A stretch of 24,399 nt of DNA from JAUWQU01 sp964605095 (GTDB lineage Bacteria > Planctomycetota > Phycisphaerae > SM23-33), in NCBI GenBank assembly GCA_964605095.1, contig CAZSBS010000037.1, positions 1 to 24,399 of the forward strand. The letters run 5' to 3'. Position numbers and translations under genes: made by a program. Below, piece after piece: positions 1 through 7,375 of this stretch (its first letter is position 1; every line of letters begins with the position of its first letter). Below the pieces are notes generated by a model. The model saw only the letters and a program-made list of their open reading frames with translations. It did not search any database and was not told the origin of the DNA.

Positions 1-1
1 G

Positions 2-361
2 CTTACGCCGATGCACGCCTCGACGCCCATGCCCGTTCGCCAGCGAATACGCGAACTGACGCCGCTTGGCCACGTCGAACGGCCGGAAGACCTCCACGGG
101 GCGGTGGTGTTCCTGGCATCGGCGGCGTCGAACTACGCCACCGGCCTGGACCTCGTCGTAGACGGCGGCCATACGCTAAACGCCTGGCTCGTGCCGCTGT
201 CGATGGCCGTGCCGCCGCGCGTGAGCCCGCGGCAGGAAGTTGTGCAGATGAAGCACGACCTCGACGCGCTGGGGATCAAGTACGACGCCGACGGCATCAA
301 CCCTAAGGTGCATCCGGAGATCGCCGACGTGTTCAAGGCCGCGTTCGGCCTGAAGGACTGA
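2..361 (+). CDS. Short-chain dehydrogenase/reductase, C-terminal part (5' end outside window)
   Basis: The reading frame is open from the first bases, so this is the 3' end of a longer gene. The visible part contains the classical SDR C-terminus: a PLGHVERPEDLHGAVVFLAS stretch (the usual 'G..g.peei...v.fLaS' segment) followed by YATGLDLVVDGGHTLNAW, the 'G..i.vDGG' strand. The Rossmann nucleotide-binding part and the YxxxK catalytic pair lie upstream and cannot be checked. About 60 residues follow the normal SDR end and include QEVVQMKHDLDALGIKYDAD; this is a C-terminal extension I do not recognise as a domain. The stop codon is only 6 nt before the aldolase gene, so the two are almost certainly co-transcribed. 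The likely role is NAD(P)-dependent oxidation or reduction of a sugar or sugar alcohol feeding the downstream kinase and aldolase. The substrate cannot be inferred. Confidence 0.85.
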   Translation, partial: LTPMHASTPMPVRQRIRELTPLGHVERPEDLHGAVVFLASAASNYATGLDLVVDGGHTLNAWLVPLSMAVPPRVSPRQEVVQMKHDLDALGIKYDADGINPKVHPEIADVFKAAFGLKD

Positions 362-367
362 CAACCC

Positions 368-1063
368 ATGCGGCTTACCGCAAACGAACTGGCCCGGATG
401 GTGGACCTAAGCGCCGTCCGCACCGACGTGCCGATCGCCGAGGTCCGCCAACTGGCGGCCCTGGCAAAGCGGTACAACTGCGTCTGCGCCTTCGCCATGC
501 CGTGCTACACGCGGGATCTGGCGGCCATGCTGGCCGCTGCGCCGCAGGTCCGCGTCGGCGGGACGGTGGGCTTCCCATCCGGCGCCAGCACGCCGGCGGT
601 CAAGGCCGCCGAGGCCCGCCAACAACTCGCCGATGGCGCCGACGAACTGGACATGGTGATGAACGTCGGCCTGCTGCTCAGCCAGCGCTACGACGGCGTG
701 GTAGCGGACATCCGGGCCGTGGTCGACGCGGCCGGGGCCACGCCCGTCAAGGTGATCATCGAGGCGCACTACCTCAGTGACGACCAGATCCGCCGAGCGG
801 CCGAACTGTGCCTCCGAGCGGGCGCAGCCTTCGTCAAGACCTCCACCGGCTGGACGCCGACGGGCGCCACCCCGCACAACGTCTCGCTGATTAGATCCGT
901 GGTGGGCGACAAGGCCCAGATCAAGGCCGCGGGGGGCATCCGCGACCTGGCCAGCCTGGTCGGGCTCTACCGATGCGGCGCCCGACGATTCGGCATAAGC
1001 CTCTCATCCGGCACGAAGATCCTCGCCGAAGCCGCCGCCATGCCCGGCGGAGTCGAAATGTAG
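368..1063 (+). CDS. deoC: Deoxyribose-phosphate aldolase family protein (DeoC-like class I aldolase)
   Basis: The protein has 231 residues, close to the usual 220-260 for the family. The Schiff-base TIM-barrel signatures are intact: DELDMVMNVG (Asp95, the proton-relay acid), FVKTSTG (Lys157, the Schiff-base lysine) and IKAAGGIR (Lys186, the second active-site lysine). DeoC cleaves 2-deoxyribose 5-phosphate to acetaldehyde and glyceraldehyde 3-phosphate in the cytosol. The N-terminus reads MVDLSAVRTDV where canonical enzymes have IDHT(L/A)LK, and the strand after VIIE reads AHYLSDDQI, so the phosphosugar specificity may differ. The ATG is preceded by AAGGA. The gene lies 6 nt after the SDR gene and 9 nt before the FGGY kinase gene. 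The family call is firm. The exact substrate is uncertain because the flanking genes suggest a dedicated sugar pathway rather than nucleoside salvage. Confidence 0.88.
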   Translation: MRLTANELARMVDLSAVRTDVPIAEVRQLAALAKRYNCVCAFAMPCYTRDLAAMLAAAPQVRVGGTVGFPSGASTPAVKAAEARQQLADGADELDMVMNVGLLLSQRYDGVVADIRAVVDAAGATPVKVIIEAHYLSDDQIRRAAELCLRAGAAFVKTSTGWTPTGATPHNVSLIRSVVGDKAQIKAAGGIRDLASLVGLYRCGARRFGISLSSGTKILAEAAAMPGGVEM

Positions 1064-1072
1064 GAACTGCCA

Positions 1073-2611
1073 ATGCCCAAAACGATCATCGCATACGACC
1101 TCGGCACCGGAGGGAACAAGGCGTCGCTCTACGATACCGACGGAAACTGCCTGGCCGAGGCGTTCGTCACCTACCCCACGCTCTACCCCCAGCCCGGCTG
1201 GCACGAGCAACGCCCGATGGACTGGTGGAACGCCGTGGTCGAAAGCACCGTCAAACTGCTGGCGCAGCCTGGGGTGAATGCAGCCGACGTGGACTGTTTG
1301 GCAATCAGCGGACATAGCCTGGGCTGCGTGCCTCTGGACGCCGCCGGAGAGCTGCTGAGAGAAGCCACGCCCATCTGGTCGGACAAGCGTCCGCAGGATC
1401 AGGCCCGAGCGTTCTTTGAGCACATTGATGAGAGCCGCTGGTACCGCATGACAGGCAACGGTTTTCCCGCGGCACACTACACGGTCTTCAAGGCCATGTG
1501 GTACCGCGACCACGAGCCGGAGATGTTCCGCAAGGTCAACAAGATCATCGGCACCAAGGACTTCATCAACTACAAACTCACCGGTCGCGTGGCGACGGAC
1601 TACTCATACGCATCCGGCAGCGGCGTGTACGACCTGCTGGGCTGGGGCTACAGCGACAAACTGATCTCCGCCAGCGGACTTGCCCGCGAGATATTCCCCC
1701 CTATCACGGCCTCGACGGCGATCCTGGGCGAGTTGTCCGCCGGCGCGGCCAGACAACTGAACCTGCCGCGCTCCGTGAAGGTCGCCTGCGGGGGCGTGGA
1801 CAACTCGTGCATGGCCCTTGGCGCCCGCAACCTGGCCGAGGGCAGCGTCTACACCTCGCTGGGCTCGTCGGCATGGATCGCCGTCTCGTCGGCAAAGCCC
1901 CTGCTGGACGACTTGGCCAGGCCCTACGTGTTCACCCACGTCGTGCCTGGGATGTTCACGTCGGCGACGGCGATTTTCTCGGCCGGGTCGAGCTTCCAGT
2001 GGCTTCGCGACAACTTCTGCGTGGACATCGCAGCCGAGGCCAGGGCGGCGGGCAAGGACCCTTACGAGGCCATGACAGCCCTGGCGGCCTCGGTGCCGGC
2101 GGGCTCTCGCCGGCTGATGCTGAACCCCAGCCTGGCCGGCGGGTCAAGCCTGGACGCCAGCCCGCACATCCGCGGCGCCCTGGTGGGCCTGGACCTGGGC
2201 CATACACGCGCCGATGTGATCCGCGCGATGATGGAGGGCATCGCCCTGAACCTCCGGCTGGTGCTGGACGAACTTCGCAAGCTATGCAGCGTCCGCGACG
2301 AGATGGTCGCCGTGGGCGGCATAAGCCGTAGCGCAGTCTGGCGGCAGATCCTCGCCGACGCGATGGACATCCGCCTCGTCAAGACCAGCATCGACCAGCA
2401 GGCCGGTTCGCTCGGCGCCGCCGCCGTCGCCGCGGTGGGTGCGGGGCTCTGGCCGGACTTCAGTCGAGTCGAGCAGTTGCACGAGGTCCGCCACGTGGCC
2501 TGCCCCGCCGCGCCCGGGCGAGATGTCTACCAACAACTGCTGCCCGTCTTCCGGCAGGTCTGCGGGGATCAGGCCAGGCTCGGTGAGATGCTCTCGGGGC
2601 TGAAGATATAG
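1073..2611 (+). CDS. FGGY-family carbohydrate kinase (xylulokinase-like)
   Basis: This 512-residue protein shows the two-domain ASKHA sugar-kinase plan. Near the N-terminus YDLGTGGNKASLYDTDG is the phosphate-1 ATP loop. ACGGVDNSCMALGA contains the catalytic-base aspartate (Asp243, the family's GG.D motif). The C-terminal domain has the adenosine-binding AVGGISRSAVWRQILAD and a SLGAAAVAAVGAGLW helix. FGGY kinases phosphorylate ketoses, polyols or related sugars with ATP in the cytosol; length and motif order resemble xylulokinases most. The start has AGGAA about 7 nt upstream and follows deoC by 9 nt, so this is the third gene of the visible operon. The probable role is phosphorylation of the sugar produced by the SDR, giving the substrate of the DeoC-like aldolase. 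The substrate cannot be assigned from sequence alone. Confidence 0.9.
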   Translation: MPKTIIAYDLGTGGNKASLYDTDGNCLAEAFVTYPTLYPQPGWHEQRPMDWWNAVVESTVKLLAQPGVNAADVDCLAISGHSLGCVPLDAAGELLREATPIWSDKRPQDQARAFFEHIDESRWYRMTGNGFPAAHYTVFKAMWYRDHEPEMFRKVNKIIGTKDFINYKLTGRVATDYSYASGSGVYDLLGWGYSDKLISASGLAREIFPPITASTAILGELSAGAARQLNLPRSVKVACGGVDNSCMALGARNLAEGSVYTSLGSSAWIAVSSAKPLLDDLARPYVFTHVVPGMFTSATAIFSAGSSFQWLRDNFCVDIAAEARAAGKDPYEAMTALAASVPAGSRRLMLNPSLAGGSSLDASPHIRGALVGLDLGHTRADVIRAMMEGIALNLRLVLDELRKLCSVRDEMVAVGGISRSAVWRQILADAMDIRLVKTSIDQQAGSLGAAAVAAVGAGLWPDFSRVEQLHEVRHVACPAAPGRDVYQQLLPVFRQVCGDQARLGEMLSGLKI

Positions 2612-2619
2612 CTCGCAAC

Positions 2620-2783
2620 ACGGGCGTAGCATGGGCATCTCCGTTAGGGATCCCAAGGACCTGCCCATGAGTCCCATGGGCATCTTGCCCGTGGAATCCG
2701 GGACCAGCACGGCCAAGATGGCCGTGCGACTCATGGGCAAGCCCAACGGGCCCCTTGCGGGGATGCCCGTGCTACGGACCCGT
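2620..2783. repeat. Nested palindromic intergenic repeat (REP/MITE-like)
   Basis: Almost the whole gap between the kinase gene and the Rrf2 gene is one imperfect palindrome. The outer arms (about 2620-2673 and 2728-2783) align over more than 50 nt with a few mismatches and small gaps. Between them sit two short hairpins: 2674-2682 with 2686-2694 (one T/C difference) and 2707-2715 with 2719-2727 (perfect 9-bp stem, loop AGA). The core word, GGGCATCTTGCCC and its variants, recurs in several of the stems. The right end touches the stop codon of the Rrf2 gene. The element could act as a bidirectional transcription barrier for the two convergent genes. It resembles dispersed intergenic repeats, but copy number cannot be seen from one window. 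Confidence 0.8.
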
Positions 2784-3232
2784 CAGATGCAGTAATCGAC
2801 GGCGGCGCGGCGGTCGAGTTGTGCCTCGCGTTCGACAAGGTCCTGGAAGTTGGTGCCGTCGTAGACTTCCTCGACGGCCTTGCGGGCCGCGGACCAGAGT
2901 TCCACCAGGGCGCATCGATCTCTCAGGGGGCAGGAGGGCTTGGTATGGTCGCCGACGCAGCGGACGGGCTCGAGCGGCCCGTCGATCAGGCGGATCACCT
3001 GCCCTACCTTGATGTCTTCCGGCTTGCCCGACAGGAAATACCCGCCCCGCACCCCGCGACGGGACTCGATCAGGCCCGACGGCTTGAGTTCGTTGAGGAT
3101 CACCTCGAGAAATCGCTGCGGAATAACCTGGCTGGAGGCAATCTCGCTCGCGGTGATCGGCCCCTGGCCTTGGCGCTTGGCCAACTCCAGGATCGCCCGA
3201 ACTGCATATTGGCATTTCTGCGATAAATTCAC
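2783..3232 (-). CDS. Rrf2-family transcriptional regulator, candidate Fe-S sensor
   Basis: Starting at the GTG at 3232 gives 149 residues, the normal Rrf2 length. This GTG has AGAGGA 8 nt upstream, and the protein then begins MNLSQKCQYAVRAILELAKR, exactly where Rrf2 proteins start; a GTG 27 codons further upstream is unlikely. The winged helix spans roughly residues 25-70, with the typical LIESRRGVRGGYFLS recognition/wing segment. Three cysteines, C92, C101 and C107 (C-x8-C-x5-C), lie in the position where IscR, NsrR and RirA bind an Fe-S cluster. The divergent neighbour is a sulfhydrylase of the Cys/Met pathway. Rrf2 proteins such as CymR and IscR control sulfur or Fe-S metabolism, so regulation of that enzyme, and autoregulation from the shared intergenic region, are plausible. 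The family is certain; the ligand is inferred. Confidence 0.93.
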   Translation of the reverse strand: MNLSQKCQYAVRAILELAKRQGQGPITASEIASSQVIPQRFLEVILNELKPSGLIESRRGVRGGYFLSGKPEDIKVGQVIRLIDGPLEPVRCVGDHTKPSCPLRDRCALVELWSAARKAVEEVYDGTNFQDLVEREAQLDRRAAVDYCI

Positions 3233-3388
3233 AAGAACACTCCTCTCCCACCTCATCGGCCTCATAACATTATGCGCTACCCAATTGGGCCATGCAACCG
3301 GGAAATTCCGCACCTGGCGCTGTTATTTAGAGCTAACGTCATAATAGCACAATTGTTACGATACTAATTACATTCTGCATGATTTTAG

Positions 3389-3418
3389 TTGACTATACTG
3401 GGGAGGCGAACATACTCT
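3389..3418 (+). promoter_or_regulatory. Candidate sigma70-type promoter for the sulfhydrylase gene
   Basis: TTGACT (3389-3394, 5 of 6 to consensus) is followed after 16-18 nt by CATACT or TACTCT as a weak -10. It lies in the most AT-rich part of the divergent region. A transcript from here would have a leader of about 180 nt. Confidence 0.35.
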
Positions 3419-3557
3419 AAGCGCATAGCCTTAGTGATGCACCACCGACAGGACCGTCTTTGGCCATTTGGACTGGCCGGGACAACCCTCTTGGTCGGCC
3501 GCGTTCAGGACAACGACAGGGGAACGGTAATGGCGAGAGTTTGCGACGACATCACGG

Positions 3558-3563
3558 TATAAT
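3558..3563 (+). promoter_or_regulatory. Perfect -10 hexamer close to the sulfhydrylase gene, without a good -35
   Basis: TATAAT occurs 39 nt before the ATG and would give a short leader containing the AAGGAG ribosome binding site. No recognisable -35 lies 16-18 nt upstream. If used, it would be an activator-dependent promoter, which would fit a regulated sulfur gene. Confidence 0.3.
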
Positions 3564-3602
3564 GCCCTGCTTCACTTACGGACCTACCAAGGAGAAACGC
3601 AA

Positions 3603-4904
3603 ATGACTGACGCGACGCACAAGCTGGGCACGTTGGCACTTCACGCCGGGCAGCAGACGGACCCCACGACCATGGCGCGGGCCGTGCCGATTTATGCGAC
3701 TGCCTCCTACTCGTTCAAGAGCACCGAGCACGCGGCGAACCTGTTCGCCCTCAAAGAGTTCGGCAACATTTACAGCCGGCTTATGAACCCCACCAACGAC
3801 GTGCTGGAAAAGCGCCTTGCCGCGATGGACGGCGGGGCCGGGGCGCTTACGCTCGCCAGCGGGCAGGCCGCGATCTCAGCCGCAATACTGACCATCACGC
3901 ACACCGGGCAGAACTTCCTGAGTTCCACCAGCCTTTACGGCGGGACGTGGACGCTGTTCACACAGACGTTCAAGCACCTGGGAATCGAGGTGCGGTTCTT
4001 CGACGCCGACCACCCCGAGCAGATCGCCAAGCTGGCCGACAAGAACACCCGCCTTGTCTACATGGAGTCGGTGGGCAATCCCAAGAACGACGTGGCGGAC
4101 TTCGACGCCATTGCCAAGGCTGCCCACGCCCAGGGCATCCCGCTGGTGGTCGACAACACCGTGCTGACGCCGATGCTGCTTCGGCCCATCGAACACGGCG
4201 CGGACATCGTGGTCTACTCGACGACCAAGTTCCTCGGCGGCCACGGCGTGCATGTCGGCGGAGCGATCGTCGATGGCGCTACCTTCCCGTGGGCCAAGGA
4301 CCCCGACCGCTGGTGCGAGTTTGCCAAGCCGGACCCCGCCTACCACGGCGTGGTGTTCACCGAGGCCCTCAAGCCCATCGGCAACATCGCGTTCATCATC
4401 CACGTCCGCACGCACTGGCTGCGCGACATGGGCGCCTGCATGAGCCCGTTCGCGGCGTTCCTGACGCTGCTGGGCGTCGAGACGGTCCACCTGCGGATGG
4501 AACGCCATTCGTCCAACGCGATGAAGGTCGCCCAGTGGCTCACCAAGCACCCGGCCGTGAGTTGGGTGAACTACCCGGGCCTGCCCGACCACTCGCACCA
4601 CGTCAACGCCGTGAAGTACCTCAAGAACGGCTTCGGCGGACTGATGGGCTTCGGCATCAAAGGCGGAGCCGAGGCGGGCGTGAAGTTCATCAACAACGTC
4701 AAGCTCGCCAGCCATCTTGCAAACATAGGCGACGCCAAGACGCTGGTAATTCACCCGGCCTCGACGACGCACTCGCAGCTTACGCCGGAGGAACAAGCCT
4801 CGACGGGCGTCACGCCGGAGTACATCCGGCTGTCGGTCGGAATCGAGGACATCGAGGACATCCTGGCCGACCTGGACCAGGCGCTCAAGGCCTCGCAAAG
4901 CTGA
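3603..4904 (+). CDS. metY: O-acetylhomoserine sulfhydrylase-type Cys/Met metabolism PLP enzyme
   Basis: The 433-residue length matches the MetY class (about 430) rather than cystathionine synthases or lyases (about 380-400). The fold-type I PLP signatures are present: NIYSRLMNPTNDVLEKR (phosphate-binding Tyr57/Arg59), ASGQAAISA, Asp184 in LVVDNTVLTP (pyridine-nitrogen contact) and Lys209 in YSTTKFLGGHG (internal aldimine). The C-terminal substrate-binding segment HPASTTHSQLTPEEQ is typical of this class. The enzyme should use O-acetyl- or O-acylhomoserine with sulfide (or methanethiol) to make homocysteine (or methionine) in the cytosol. AAGGAG lies 8 nt before the ATG. It is transcribed away from the Rrf2 gene, a likely regulator. 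A role as O-acetylserine/O-phosphoserine sulfhydrylase or in methanethiol assimilation cannot be excluded. Confidence 0.9.
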   Translation: MTDATHKLGTLALHAGQQTDPTTMARAVPIYATASYSFKSTEHAANLFALKEFGNIYSRLMNPTNDVLEKRLAAMDGGAGALTLASGQAAISAAILTITHTGQNFLSSTSLYGGTWTLFTQTFKHLGIEVRFFDADHPEQIAKLADKNTRLVYMESVGNPKNDVADFDAIAKAAHAQGIPLVVDNTVLTPMLLRPIEHGADIVVYSTTKFLGGHGVHVGGAIVDGATFPWAKDPDRWCEFAKPDPAYHGVVFTEALKPIGNIAFIIHVRTHWLRDMGACMSPFAAFLTLLGVETVHLRMERHSSNAMKVAQWLTKHPAVSWVNYPGLPDHSHHVNAVKYLKNGFGGLMGFGIKGGAEAGVKFINNVKLASHLANIGDAKTLVIHPASTTHSQLTPEEQASTGVTPEYIRLSVGIEDIEDILADLDQALKASQS

Positions 4905-4990
4905 CCGAATAGTGTCCACCTGCACGAACGCACGTGGCTGCGAATTTCCTTTGGCAGGCCCCGCCGGCCGGAATATGACATATAGATATA

Positions 4991-5884
4991 ATGAGCGCGA
5001 AACGCCCAATGAATGACCATGGCAAACCCACCACAAACGCCGACCTCGGCCGCGATACCGAGGCGAAGTTCGCCGCGTGCGTCGAGATGATCCGCTCCAT
5101 GGGGCGCGTCGTCGTGGCGTTCTCAGCCGGCGTCGACAGCACGCTGCTGCTGGCGATGGTGGTTGAGGCGCTGGGGCCGGAAAATGTCCTTGCGGCGGTG
5201 GGCGTCTCGCCAAGTCTGCCGGCCGAGGAACTCCAAGCCGCCGGACGAATCGCCGCCCAGATCGGCGCCGAGCTTGTCGAAGTGCCAACGGGCGAGCTGG
5301 ACGATCCTCGCTACGCCGCCAACCCGGCCGAGAGATGCTACTTTTGCAAACATGATCTTTTCGGCCGGCTGGGCAAGCTGGCCAGGCTCCGCGGCTTCGA
5401 CGTGATCCTCAGCGGCGCCAACGCCGATGACACGGGCGACTTCCGCCCCGGCATGCGTGCCGGCCTGGAACTCGGCGTGGGCAGCCCGCTCATGGAAGCC
5501 GGCCTGACCAAGGCCGAGATCCGCCAACTCAGCCTGCGGATGAACCTGCCGACCTGGGACAAGCCCGCGATGGCGTGCCTGGCCAGCCGGGTGCCCTACG
5601 GCCAAGTCATCACGGCCGAGCGGCTGGGGCGCATCGAACAGGCCGAGCGGGCAGTCCGTGAACTTGGTTTCCGCCAGGTCCGCGTTCGCGACCACGACCA
5701 GGTCGCCCGCATCGAAGTGCCCGCCGAAGACCTGCCCCGCCTGCTGGAGCTTCGCATCCAGGCGGCCGCGGCGATGAAGCAGGCCGGCTACGCCTACGCG
5801 ACGATGGACCTGCTGGGCTTCCGCAGCGGATCGGCCAACGAGGTGCTGGCGGGCCGGCCGACGCCGGCCTCAAATCCCAAATGA
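4991..5884 (+). CDS. larE: ATP-dependent sacrificial sulfur transferase LarE
   Basis: This is a 297-residue PP-loop ATPase. The pyrophosphate loop is FSAGVDST (residues 44-51; Ala replaces the more common Gly of SGGVDS). AERCYFCKHDLF (Cys116, Cys119) and KPAMACLASRVPYG (Cys196) are the LarE signatures. Cys196 matches the sacrificial cysteine (Cys176 in Lactobacillus plantarum LarE), whose sulfur is transferred to the pyridinium dicarboxylate precursor of the nickel-pincer nucleotide, the cofactor of LarA-type racemases. larA, larB and larC are not in this window. The gene lies 86 nt behind metY and may be co-transcribed or have its own promoter (TTGGCA at 4951 and TATGAC at 4974, spacer 17). 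The start is uncertain: neither the ATG at 4991 nor the in-frame ATG at 5009 has a good ribosome binding site. Confidence 0.92.
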   Translation: MSAKRPMNDHGKPTTNADLGRDTEAKFAACVEMIRSMGRVVVAFSAGVDSTLLLAMVVEALGPENVLAAVGVSPSLPAEELQAAGRIAAQIGAELVEVPTGELDDPRYAANPAERCYFCKHDLFGRLGKLARLRGFDVILSGANADDTGDFRPGMRAGLELGVGSPLMEAGLTKAEIRQLSLRMNLPTWDKPAMACLASRVPYGQVITAERLGRIEQAERAVRELGFRQVRVRDHDQVARIEVPAEDLPRLLELRIQAAAAMKQAGYAYATMDLLGFRSGSANEVLAGRPTPASNPK

Positions 5885-6062
5885 CGAGCACCATGCACCA
5901 GGCTGCGGAAAAGCTCGAAACAACAACACAAACCGGCCGTTCTTCACGCCCGATACGGCCGTGGCGGGGCGCTACTGCCTTCCACGTGAGACTCTCTCAT
6001 TATCTACTCCATGCCGGTTTATCCCGGCGCTCATGGTGTCCCCATATTTAGATTTCGACTGG

Positions 6063-7067
6063 CTATTCCTTGCGGCCTTGATAGAGCATCGCCAGACTGC
6101 CCAGAGCCAGAACGCCCAGTGTGCCCGGTTCGGGGACTGAGAATTGTTGGACTCGGTCGTTCCCGACATCAGCAACCCACAGATTGCCTAAAGCATCAAA
6201 GGTCATGCCGGCAGGATACATGAACTGCCCTGGCTCCGACCCGAGGCTGCCAAAAGCATACAGAAACGTTCCATCGCTGTCGAATTCCTGAATGCAGTGG
6301 TTCCAGTAGTCTGAGACCCAGATGTTTCCGGACGGGTCCACGGCTATTCCACAAGGGAAGCTGAATTGCCCGTCGCCGCTTCCCTCGCTGCCGACAGATT
6401 TCAGCCATGTGCCGCTGCTGTCGAATTTCTGGATGCGATGGTTATGGGAATCCGCCACCCAGACATGCCCCGAGGAGTCCACGGCGATGCCGTAGGGGTT
6501 AAAGAACTTCCCGTCTGCCGGGTTCCAAGTGTAGCCCGACGACCCTCCAGCCCACCTGATAAAAGTCCCGTCGTTGGTGAATTCTTCGATGCGGCTATTG
6601 CCCCAGTCGCTGACCCAGATATTGCCCAATGGATCTGCGGCGACTCCTTGGGTGTAATGAAACTCCCCGTCCCCGGTGCCGTAGCTGCCTACAGCCCGTA
6701 TGAATTGGCCGCTGCTATCGAATTCCTGAACGCGGTGGTTCTGGTTGTCACTGACCCAGATGTTCCCGAATGGATCCACTTCGATCGCCACGGGGCCGAG
6801 GAAGTGCCCATCCAGGCTTCCGTGGCTGCCGAAAGCCCGCACGAACTGGCCGTTGCTGTTGAATTCCTGAACGCGCTTATTGCTTGAGTCGGCGACCCAC
6901 AAGTTTCCTAAGCCATCCACGGCTATGTCAGCGGGAGCATTGAACTGGCCATTTCCACTCCCAGAAGTCCCGATGCTGCTGATAAAGGCAACTTGTGCTC
7001 GCGCCTCCAGACTTCCAAGCAGAAGCGCGACCAAAGCAGCCACAGGAATAATCAGTCGCTTGAACAT
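6063..7067 (-). CDS. Secreted six-bladed NHL-repeat beta-propeller with PEP-CTERM tail
   Basis: The 334-residue protein begins with a clear signal peptide (MFKRLIIPVAALVALLLGS, cleavage likely after EARA). Six consecutive NHL repeats of about 47 residues follow, each with the pattern GQF..P.gIAVD..GN.WVaD..N.RVQeF, enough for one six-bladed propeller. The C-terminus is VPEPGTLGVLALGSLAMLYQGRKE: a PEP motif, a hydrophobic stretch and a short basic end, i.e. a PEP-CTERM sorting signal recognised by exosortase. The protein is therefore exported and processed at the cell envelope. NHL propellers bind proteins, RNA or glycans; a binding partner cannot be named. The ATG has GAGGAGG 7 nt upstream. 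It appears monocistronic, convergent with larE, and its codon use resembles that of its neighbours. Confidence 0.93.
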   Translation of the reverse strand: MFKRLIIPVAALVALLLGSLEARAQVAFISSIGTSGSGNGQFNAPADIAVDGLGNLWVADSSNKRVQEFNSNGQFVRAFGSHGSLDGHFLGPVAIEVDPFGNIWVSDNQNHRVQEFDSSGQFIRAVGSYGTGDGEFHYTQGVAADPLGNIWVSDWGNSRIEEFTNDGTFIRWAGGSSGYTWNPADGKFFNPYGIAVDSSGHVWVADSHNHRIQKFDSSGTWLKSVGSEGSGDGQFSFPCGIAVDPSGNIWVSDYWNHCIQEFDSDGTFLYAFGSLGSEPGQFMYPAGMTFDALGNLWVADVGNDRVQQFSVPEPGTLGVLALGSLAMLYQGRKE

Positions 7068-7345
7068 GACGGACCCTCCTCATAATTGCCCCGGAAACCT
7101 GTGGACACCATTACTGTTTTCCCTACTCTCACGTCTTCTTCGGCCGGGCGGGGCGCCCTGGCAGCAGGACCCGGGCGAGCGGTGGTCTCGTGCAGGCGCA
7201 TCATCGCGGCGAAGTCCTTCTCGTCCCTCTTCCTCAGGTGCTCGGCCCACGTGCAGACCCACGGTACGTGGCCAGCAGGGGATCGTTATCGTCGAGGGTG
7301 CCGGGCGCGGATGCCCTGCCGCGGCAGGACGGTAGTAGCCCCCGA

Positions 7346-7375
7346 CCTGCCTTCGCTGAAGCTTCGGCAGGCAGG
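7346..7375. repeat. Short palindromic REP-like repeat
   Basis: CCTGCC (7346-7351) pairs with GGCAGG (7366-7371), with a second GGCAGG register running to 7375. GAAGCTTC (7358-7365) forms a palindrome inside. When read by chance as protein, this word gives PAEASAKAG-like strings, which I recall as recurrent in spurious reading frames of many bacterial assemblies and which suggest a dispersed repeat. Only one copy is visible here. Confidence 0.55.

Larger units (their letters stand above)
3233..3602. other. Divergent regulatory region between the Rrf2 gene and the sulfhydrylase gene
   Basis: This 370-bp gene-free stretch is clearly richer in A+T than its surroundings between about 3320 and 3420, as expected of a divergent promoter. 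It contains an 8-bp palindrome ACAATTGT (3350-3357) and a minus-strand TATTAT (3346-3341) that could be a -10 for the Rrf2 gene, although no matching -35 is seen. Plus-strand promoter candidates are listed separately. I see no convincing small gene or RNA here. Operator sites for the Rrf2 protein would be expected in this region, but no clear IscR- or CymR-type consensus could be assigned by eye. Confidence 0.5.

Noticed and set aside
368..2611. LsrF/LsrK-type autoinducer-2 degradation pair
   Set aside because: The aldolase has DeoC-specific lysine and aspartate motifs and no Lsr transporter or regulator is visible, so AI-2 processing is not supported.
3233..3313. Longer Rrf2 protein starting at a GTG 27 codons upstream
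   Set aside because: Family homology starts at the GTG at 3232, which has a well-placed AGAGGA; the extension would cover the likely promoter.
4987..4992. TATAAT overlapping the larE start codon as a promoter
   Set aside because: No -35 lies at the right distance, and transcription would begin after the ATG at 4991; it would only make sense if the start is the ATG at 5009.
3876..5288. Minus-strand open frame of 470 codons opposite metY and larE
   Set aside because: It overlaps two certain genes and an intergenic gap, with composition typical of an antisense frame.
5885..6062. Hairpins between larE and the NHL gene (for example GCCGG/CCGGC near 6012-6027) as terminators
   Set aside because: No T-run follows on either strand and the stems are short; a terminator is possible but not supported.
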